18,284 nt of DNA, from positions 4,058 through 22,341 of the forward strand of contig DMKW01000085.1 in NCBI GenBank assembly GCA_003454135.1, given 5' to 3'. The position numbers and the translations under genes were made by a program. Source of the DNA: Microbacteriaceae bacterium. GTDB lineage: Bacteria; Actinomycetota; Actinomycetes; Actinomycetales; Microbacteriaceae. Of the stretch, positions 14,133 through 18,284 are shown piece by piece. Within the stretch, counting starts at the first letter, position 1. Each line of letters opens with the position of its first letter. The notes beneath the pieces were generated by a model, which saw nothing but the letters and a program-made list of their open reading frames with translations, did not search any database and was not told the origin of the DNA.

Positions 14133-14840
14133 TTAGCCCAGACCCTCTGTCACGTCGAGGATCTTGGTGATGCGGATGGCATAGTCCTGGTCGACGACCA
14201 CGATCTCACCGTGGGCGATGAGACGACCGTTGAGCAGCACGTCGGCCGGTGCTCCGGCCGATCGGTCGAGCTCGATCACGGCGCCCGGCTCGAGGCTCAA
14301 CACGTCGCGAACCGACATCCTGGTCTTGCCGATCTCCACGGTGAGCGCCATTTCGACGTTGCTGATGCGGCCGAGGTTCACCGCCATCGACTCGTCGGAC
14401 ATGGAGTTCGCCCCGGTGATCACGCCGTTCTCCCTGATACGAATGGCGAACCATCCCGCGGCGGCCCCATCGCTCGAGAGGGCGAAGACCTCCGTGGACG
14501 GGTCGCGGAAGAGGGCGCCGGCGTCGTCGATGCGCGCGTCGGCGAGAACTCCGGTGCCGAGCACGGCGGCTGCCGCCTCGAGGGCCGGGCGAAGCACGTC
14601 GACGATCGAGACGAGCGTCGAATCCGTGCCGGCAGCAGCCTTCATCGACTCGGCGTCGGTGAGGATCACGGCGAGGTCCGCCGACGAGTCGCCGACGAAG
14701 GATGCGACGACGGCGGCGTCGAGCGGAACGGCCGGGTGGCCATCGAAGGCGATCGCCTCGAGGAGCGCAGCGCTCGGCAACTGGTGCGCGAGGGCCTCGG
14801 CTGCGGCGGTTCGCGGGTCGGCGGCGGTGTTCTTCTTCAC
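14133..14840 (-). CDS. fliN: FliN, flagellar C-ring/switch protein with long N-terminal domain
   Basis: From the GTG at 14840 the protein has 235 residues. The C-terminal SpoA domain (about 155-230) is typical FliN: GRISNVEMALTVEIGKTRMS, LEPGAVIELDRSAG, and DVLLNGRLIAHGEIVVVDQD. E. coli FliN is 137 residues. The extra 100-150 N-terminal residues look like a folded alpha/beta domain (ADLAVILTDAESM, a helix DVLRPALEAAAAVLG, then GWFAIRI) rather than a linker. A FliY-like, CheC-related origin is possible, but I cannot see the CheC phosphatase residues. The start overlaps the fliM TAG by one base (TAGTG) with GGAG 5 nt before. An upstream ATG at 14870 lies inside fliM and is less likely. FliN builds the rotor ring that binds export substrates and switches direction. 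Confidence 0.93.
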   Translation of the reverse strand: MKKNTAADPRTAAAEALAHQLPSAALLEAIAFDGHPAVPLDAAVVASFVGDSSADLAVILTDAESMKAAAGTDSTLVSIVDVLRPALEAAAAVLGTGVLADARIDDAGALFRDPSTEVFALSSDGAAAGWFAIRIRENGVITGANSMSDESMAVNLGRISNVEMALTVEIGKTRMSVRDVLSLEPGAVIELDRSAGAPADVLLNGRLIAHGEIVVVDQDYAIRITKILDVTEGLG

Positions 14841-15742
14841 TATTTCTCCTCGGTGTTGACGACGACGCACGCGAGACGGGAGCCGTTGGAGCCGACAGCC
14901 GCTCGGGCCATCGGCTGGCCATCGACGGTGACGTCAAGCGGCCGATGCTGTGGGTGCGGGATCTTGATGACGTCACCGACGGCGAGACCCAGAATGCGGC
15001 TCGGCCTCACGAGGGCCGGCGTGAGCCGCAGCGACACCTCCACGGGCACCGCCGCCATCTGGGCCGCGATGAGTTCGCGCGCATTCGCGGTGGTGCTCGT
15101 GGGGTTGGCCTGGCCGAGCTGGGGCAGCAGCACGGCGGCCGGAATCGCGAGCGTCGCGGCGGCGGCGCCGTCGCCGACGCGAATGGCGAACGAGGCGACG
15201 ATCATGAGGTCGGCGGTGGCGGCGGCCTGGGCGAACTGCGAGTTGTACTGGATGGCGTCGACGGCGATCGAGGTGACGAGCAGCGACCCGAGCGAGTAGC
15301 GCAGGTCTTCGAGCGCGTCGTCGAACAGGCGACGCACCAGGGCCTGTTCGATGTGGGTGAATTTGCGGTCCGGGGCCGCCTGCGCGTGGTTGCTTCCGAG
15401 CATGTACGACACCCAGGAGAGCGCCGACGAGGTGGGAAACTGGATGACGGCCTTCGCGTTCGACCCCTCGAGCACGCACAGCACCATGGCGGTCGTTGCC
15501 GGAAGGCCGGAGGCGTACTCGTCATAGGTCTGCATGGCCACCTGCTCGCAGGTCACCTGGCTGACCACGCGCACCTTCGCGGTGAGTTGCGTTCCCCACT
15601 GGCGGGCGAACGTCTCGAAGGCGAGCTCGAGCACCCTCGCGTGTTCACGGGCGAGAGTAGTGGGGCGACGGAAGTCATAGGGCTCGGCCGCCGCACCCTG
15701 GCTCGAGGGCACGCCGATAGAAATGAGTTCCTGGACCGTCAC
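14840..15742 (-). CDS. fliM: FliM, flagellar motor switch protein
   Basis: The 300-residue protein has YDFRRPTTLAREHARVLELA followed by FETFARQWGTQL (residues about 22-53), the core FliM signature. A middle CheC-like domain runs to about residue 215. The C-terminal SpoA domain contains LAVGDVIKIPHPQHRPLDVT. FliM links FliG to FliN and normally receives phosphorylated CheY at an N-terminal EIDALL peptide. Here the N-terminus is MTVQELISIGVPSSQG, with no such motif, and the GGxG that contacts FliG is replaced by MLGSN. The start is GTG, 8 nt after the motB stop, with no good Shine-Dalgarno. A sigma28-like promoter at 15751-15777 would place transcription at about the start codon. Confidence 0.95.
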   Translation of the reverse strand: MTVQELISIGVPSSQGAAAEPYDFRRPTTLAREHARVLELAFETFARQWGTQLTAKVRVVSQVTCEQVAMQTYDEYASGLPATTAMVLCVLEGSNAKAVIQFPTSSALSWVSYMLGSNHAQAAPDRKFTHIEQALVRRLFDDALEDLRYSLGSLLVTSIAVDAIQYNSQFAQAAATADLMIVASFAIRVGDGAAAATLAIPAAVLLPQLGQANPTSTTANARELIAAQMAAVPVEVSLRLTPALVRPSRILGLAVGDVIKIPHPQHRPLDVTVDGQPMARAAVGSNGSRLACVVVNTEEK

Positions 15743-15750
15743 ACAGCAAA

Positions 15751-15777
15751 CTATCGGCCGGGAACGCCTACCGGTAA
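15751..15777 (-). promoter_or_regulatory. sigma28-like promoter for fliM, overlapping the motB stop codon
   Basis: On the minus strand, TTAC (15777-15774) and GCCGATAG (15758-15751) are separated by 15 nt. GCCGATAG differs by one base from the FliA/SigD -10 GCCGATAA. The TAG of the -10 is the motB stop. The same element, 23 of 29 bases identical, occurs upstream of flbD at 17786. The start of transcription would fall near 15744-15742, at the fliM GTG. Confidence 0.5.
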
Positions 15778-16626
15778 GGTGAACTTCCCAATCCCGCTAG
15801 GCTCGGGGGTCGCCGGTGCCGCGGCGGCCGCAGCTTCCGAGGCAACGACTCCCGGCATCAGGGCTCGCACCGCCTCGGGCTGATTCGACAGCACGACGAT
15901 GTCAACCCGCCGATTCCTGGCCAGCTCGTCTGGGTTCGTCCCGGTCGCGATCGGGCGCGACGAGCCGTAGCCGACCGCGCCGATCCGGTCCGGCCTGATT
16001 CCGCCGATTTCCACGAGATGTCGCAGCACCGAAACGGCGCGGCCGGATGACAGTTCCCAGTTGGTGGGGAACGGACTCGTCGACTGCCGCACGTCGGCGT
16101 GGCCCTCGACCGACACATCGTACGGCGACGCGACGATGGCCGGGGCGATGTCGTTGAGCACCTGCGGCGCCACTCCGATGAGCGCAGTGCTGTTCGTCGC
16201 GAAGAAGGTCTGGGAGCCGACGATTCTGATCACGAGCCCCCGCTCGTTGATCTCGAAGTCGACGGTGCTCGTCAGTCCGGCCGACGCGAGGCTCGCGGCG
16301 ATCGCCGCCTGCAGCGCTTTGAGCGCATCGACCTCCTTCACGGCGAGTTCGGCGTTCGCGAAGCTCTCCGACTTCTTGTCCGCCTTGTCCGGGGGCACGA
16401 TCGTGCCCTTCGCCGTGTCGATCCTGCCGATGTCCTTAACGCCGAATCCCGTCGCGAGGGAGTTGCGCAGCGCGTAGAACTTGGCCGAATCGACGGTCGA
16501 CATCGCGAAAAGCACGATGAACATGCACATGAGCACGGTGACCATATCCATGTAGGAGGCCATCCAGCGTTCGTCGGGACCGTGCTCCTCCTGCTCCTCG
16601 TGGTGCCGTTTGCGGCGGGCGCTCAC
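15751..16626 (-). CDS. motB: MotB, flagellar stator protein
   Basis: The 291-residue protein has a short charged cytoplasmic N-terminus (RRKRHHEEQEEHG). One membrane helix follows with the proton-binding Asp (WMASYMDMVTVLMCMFIVLF, Asp27). After a plug/linker region to about 160, an OmpA-type peptidoglycan-binding domain contains VSVEGHADVRQ, NWELSSGRAVSVLRHL, RIGAVGYGSSRP and ARNRRVDIVVL. With MotA it forms the proton-driven stator anchored to the cell wall. Asp27 and the conserved linker suggest H+ rather than Na+ coupling, which is inference. The GTG start overlaps the motA TAG by one base (TAGTG). Its last codons overlap the fliM promoter element. Confidence 0.96.
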   Translation of the reverse strand: MSARRKRHHEEQEEHGPDERWMASYMDMVTVLMCMFIVLFAMSTVDSAKFYALRNSLATGFGVKDIGRIDTAKGTIVPPDKADKKSESFANAELAVKEVDALKALQAAIAASLASAGLTSTVDFEINERGLVIRIVGSQTFFATNSTALIGVAPQVLNDIAPAIVASPYDVSVEGHADVRQSTSPFPTNWELSSGRAVSVLRHLVEIGGIRPDRIGAVGYGSSRPIATGTNPDELARNRRVDIVVLSNQPEAVRALMPGVVASEAAAAAAPATPEPSGIGKFTLPVGVPGR

Positions 16627-17408
16627 TAGGCGGCTTTCGGAAGTTTCGGAGCCTTCGGCAACGCGTTCGCCGGCACCATCGCCCGAAGTCGCTCACCGAG
16701 AAGTCGAGGCTGGCTGCCCGCCTGCACGGCGAGCACGCCCTCCATGATGAGGGTCATCCGCGCGTTCTCGAGATCGGAGAGCCGTCTCAGGCGGGAGCCG
16801 ATCGGCAGCCAGAGGAAGTTGGCCGAAAGAAGGCCCCAGAGCGTCGCGACGAAGGCCGAGGCGATGAGCGGGCCGAGCTTGTCGGGGGTAGACAGGTTTT
16901 CCAGCACGTGGGTGAGCGAGACGACCGTGCCGATGATGCCGACCGTCGGCGCGAAACCGCCGAGCGTCGTGAAGAATTTTCCGGCGATGCGATCGGATGC
17001 CGTGCGCGTCGCGATCTCGTCTTCGAGCAGCTCCCGGAGCTCCTCGCCGTCCGTGCCGTCTGCGATGTTCTGCAGGGCATTGCGCAGAAACGGGTCGTCG
17101 ACCTTCTCGGCCTCCTGCTCGAGGGAGAGCAGCCCCTCTTTGCGCGCCTTTTCGGCGAGCGCCACCACCTGGTCGATCGTGTCGTGCGGCTTGGCGACCT
17201 TGCCGGTGAACGCGCGGGGAAGGGACTTGACCCCGAGAACGAGGTCTTTGATCGTGCCGCTCGCGATGCCGACGGCGATCGTGGCGCCGAAGACGAGCAC
17301 CATAGGTGCCGGCAAGAGGATCGCGGACACGCTCGACCCCTCGAGGGTCAACATGGCAAAGAGCGAACCGAACGCGACGAGGATGCCGATGAGTGTCGCT
17401 GGATCCAT
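16626..17408 (-). CDS. motA: MotA, flagellar stator protein
   Basis: The 260-residue protein has four hydrophobic helices. The first two (residues about 4-50) include ILLPAPMVLVFGATIAVGIA. A cytoplasmic loop carries DPFLRNALQNIADGTDGEEL and then EDEIATRTASDR, the region that contacts FliG. Two further helices carry the conserved prolines: GGFAPTVGIIGTVVSLTHVL and WLPIGSRLR. The length and motif order match MotA. With MotB it makes the ion channel that drives rotation. The ATG overlaps the flbD TGA by one base (TGATG), with AAGGA 7 nt upstream, and the gene is followed directly by motB. Confidence 0.97.
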   Translation of the reverse strand: MDPATLIGILVAFGSLFAMLTLEGSSVSAILLPAPMVLVFGATIAVGIASGTIKDLVLGVKSLPRAFTGKVAKPHDTIDQVVALAEKARKEGLLSLEQEAEKVDDPFLRNALQNIADGTDGEELRELLEDEIATRTASDRIAGKFFTTLGGFAPTVGIIGTVVSLTHVLENLSTPDKLGPLIASAFVATLWGLLSANFLWLPIGSRLRRLSDLENARMTLIMEGVLAVQAGSQPRLLGERLRAMVPANALPKAPKLPKAA

Positions 17409-17734
17409 CAGATTTTCCTTGGACGCAGCGGCACGGGAATGTCGAGTTCGACGAAGCGGTCGTCATCGCCCGAGTCGCCGTCATCGGCGGCATCGACAAT
17501 GCCGAACGGCCGGCTCGCCGGAAGACGCCCGCTCGCGGAAAGTTCTTGGGTGAGTGCGATGACGGTGGCTCGATAGTGCAGGATGCGGTCGATGACTTCC
17601 GACATCGACTCGGTCACAATGTATTTGGCGCCGTCGACCATCACGAGGGTCGTGTCCGGGTTCGAGTTGATGCGCTCGATCAGGTCGGGGTTGATCGCGA
17701 ACTGGCTGTCGTTCAGCCGCGTGACGACGATCAT
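17408..17734 (-). CDS. flbD: FlbD family flagellar protein
   Basis: The 108-residue soluble protein starts MIVVTRLNDSQFAINPDLIE and continues with INSNPDTTLVMVDGAKYIV and ESMSEVIDRILHYR. This is the compact beta domain of the FlbD family, usually about 60-75 residues, found between flgE and motA in many Gram-positive flagellar clusters. An acidic C-terminal tail (about residues 75-108, with DAADDGDSGDDDR) is extra. The biochemical role of this family is not established. It is not the Caulobacter FlbD response regulator. The ATG at 17734 is preferred over the GTG at 17740, because AGGGA is then 7 nt upstream and the protein begins at the conserved MI-V-TRLN. The leader contains possible CsrA sites. 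Confidence 0.9.
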   Translation of the reverse strand: MIVVTRLNDSQFAINPDLIERINSNPDTTLVMVDGAKYIVTESMSEVIDRILHYRATVIALTQELSASGRLPASRPFGIVDAADDGDSGDDDRFVELDIPVPLRPRKI

Positions 17735-17738
17735 GAGC

Positions 17739-17777
17739 ACATCCCTGCTAGTTGTAGTGGGCCCTTCCTGGGCCCTT
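17739..17777 (-). promoter_or_regulatory. candidate CsrA-binding leader of flbD: GGA hairpin plus GGA over the Shine-Dalgarno
   Basis: In the minus-strand RNA, GGGCCC (17775-17770) and GGGCCC (17764-17759) pair around the loop AGGAA. Then CAGGGATGT (17747-17739) covers the flbD Shine-Dalgarno and matches the core CARGGAUGU of the E. coli CsrA consensus. The two GGA triplets are 24 nt apart. As DNA, the same bases are two direct copies of TGGGCCCTT at 11-bp spacing, so a protein operator is an alternative. Confidence 0.45.
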
Positions 17778-17785
17778 ACACCGCA

Positions 17786-17812
17786 CTATCGGCCGCCCCC
17801 GCCTTTCGGTAA
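17786..17812 (-). promoter_or_regulatory. sigma28-like promoter of flbD-motA-motB
   Basis: On the minus strand, TTAC (17812-17809), 15 nt and GCCGATAG (17793-17786) resemble FliA/SigD/WhiG promoters, whose -10 is GCCGATAA. The spacing is the usual 15 nt. The predicted transcription start is near 17779, giving a leader of about 45 nt to the ATG. The copy upstream of fliM supports function. Confidence 0.6.
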
Positions 17813-17824
17813 GGGGACGGCCGA
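17789..17824 (-). terminator. hairpin after flgE, overlapping the flbD promoter
   Basis: The arms TCGGCCGTCCCC (17824-17813) and GGGGGCGGCCGA (17800-17789) pair over 12 bp in minus-strand RNA, with one G-U pair and a 12-nt loop. They start 13 nt after the flgE stop. On the plus strand the same position would be a C-A mismatch, which fits a role in the minus-strand transcript. There is no U-tract. Confidence 0.5.
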
Positions 17825-17837
17825 GAGAAGTGTTCGG

Positions 17838-18284
17838 CTATCGCTTCAGATTGGTGAGCTCCTGAAGCACCTCGTCCGAGGTCGTGATGATTCGCGCGTT
17901 GGCCTGGAAGCCGCGCTGCGCGACGATGAGGTTGGTGAACTCCTGCGAGAGGTCCACGTTCGACATCTCGAGGGCACCGCTTGTGATCGACCCGATGCTC
18001 CCGGAGCCGGGCGCTCCGATCTCGGCGTTTCCGGAGTTGAAGGTGGCCTTGTACGACGACGACCCTGCCTTCTCGAGCCCGCCCGGGTTGGTGAAGGTCG
18101 CGAGCACGACCCGAGCGATCGCCTGGGAGGCGCCGTTGCTGAACGAGCCGACGAGCGTGCCGTCCTTGCCGAGCGTGTACGACTGCAGCGTTCCTGCCGC
18201 ACTGCCGTCCTGGTTGGTCACCGAGACCGTCGTGAGGGCCGCGAATCCGGTGAGCTTGGTCATGTCGACGGCGATGCCGCCGAT
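17838..18284 (-). CDS. flgE: FlgE, flagellar hook protein, C-terminal part (gene runs off the window)
   Basis: The last 149 residues are present. They include IAVDMTKLTGFAALTTVSVT and the D0/D1 return, SYTLGKDGTLVGSFSNGASQ then VVLATFTNPGGLEKAG. The end is the conserved hook/rod C-terminal helix LSQEFTNLIVAQRGFQANAR followed by IITTSDEVLQELTNLKR. This ending is shared with FlgF/FlgG, but the F-NP-GLEKAG segment and the position before flbD-motA-motB indicate FlgE. The hook protein is exported by the apparatus encoded downstream and polymerises outside the cell into the flexible joint. The stop is TAG at 17840-17838. The gene is followed by a 12-bp hairpin. Confidence 0.93.
   Translation of the reverse strand: MGGIAVDMTKLTGFAALTTVSVTNQDGSAAGTLQSYTLGKDGTLVGSFSNGASQAIARVVLATFTNPGGLEKAGSSSYKATFNSGNAEIGAPGSGSIGSITSGALEMSNVDLSQEFTNLIVAQRGFQANARIITTSDEVLQELTNLKR

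Noticed and set aside
13575..15299. Plus-strand open frame of 574 codons opposite fliO, fliN and fliM
   Set aside because: It lies antisense to three recognised flagellar genes, has biased composition and no motif.
1..18284. CRISPR arrays, tRNA or rRNA genes, insertion sequences, prophage
   Set aside because: I saw no spaced direct repeats, cloverleaf-like or rRNA sequence, transposase or integrase, or terminal inverted repeats in the window.

Overview
This window reads as chromosome from a motile, high-GC actinobacterium. Microbacteriaceae is my best guess: GTG/TTG starts are common, a DUF1206 membrane protein and a CYTH/CHAD protein are present, and the flagellar proteins are of actinobacterial type (FliM with a YDFRRPTTL core, a FlbD-family protein, CsrA at the end of the operon). 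The family assignment is inference, because there is no rRNA or other marker here.

Positions 1-7433 hold a loose set of independent non-flagellar genes. In order they are: a ROK-type regulator (5' part only, minus) behind a clear sigma70-like promoter and a 22-bp palindromic operator; an MFS transporter (plus); a two-helix PLDc_N-like protein (minus); a CYTH-CHAD protein (plus); an acyltransferase-3 family membrane enzyme (minus); a DUF1206 protein with a shortened first repeat (plus); an FMN-binding-domain protein with a Pro/Thr linker (minus); and a phosphoesterase (phospholipase C/acid phosphatase family) without a signal peptide (minus). Three starts in this part lack a usable Shine-Dalgarno and have TANNNT hexamers 5-7 nt upstream, which suggests leaderless mRNAs.

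Positions 7543-18284 are one long minus-strand flagellar block. In transcription order it runs flgE (3' part), flbD, motA, motB, fliM, fliN, fliO, fliP, fliQ, fliR, flhB, flhA, an FlhF-like gene and csrA. Together these encode the hook subunit, the stator (MotA/MotB), the switch/C-ring proteins (FliM/FliN), the complete membrane part of the type III export gate (FliO/P/Q/R, FlhB, FlhA), an apparent degenerate SRP-GTPase-fold protein and the RNA-binding regulator CsrA. Most junctions overlap or abut (TGATG, TAGTG, ATGA, TAGTTG), so translational coupling is expected. No fliL is present between motB and fliM.

The most interesting signals are regulatory. Two copies of a promoter-like element (CCTTAC, 15 nt, GCCGATAG; close to the sigma28/FliA -10 GCCGATAA) lie upstream of flbD and, overlapping the motB stop codon, upstream of fliM. 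The predicted flbD leader carries a GGGCCC/GGGCCC hairpin with AGGAA in its loop, followed by CAGGGATGT over the Shine-Dalgarno. This is the two-site layout expected for a CsrA target, and csrA is the last gene of the same block. The FlhF-like protein has lost its P-loop. FliM lacks the EIDALL CheY-docking motif, and its GGxG motif is altered.
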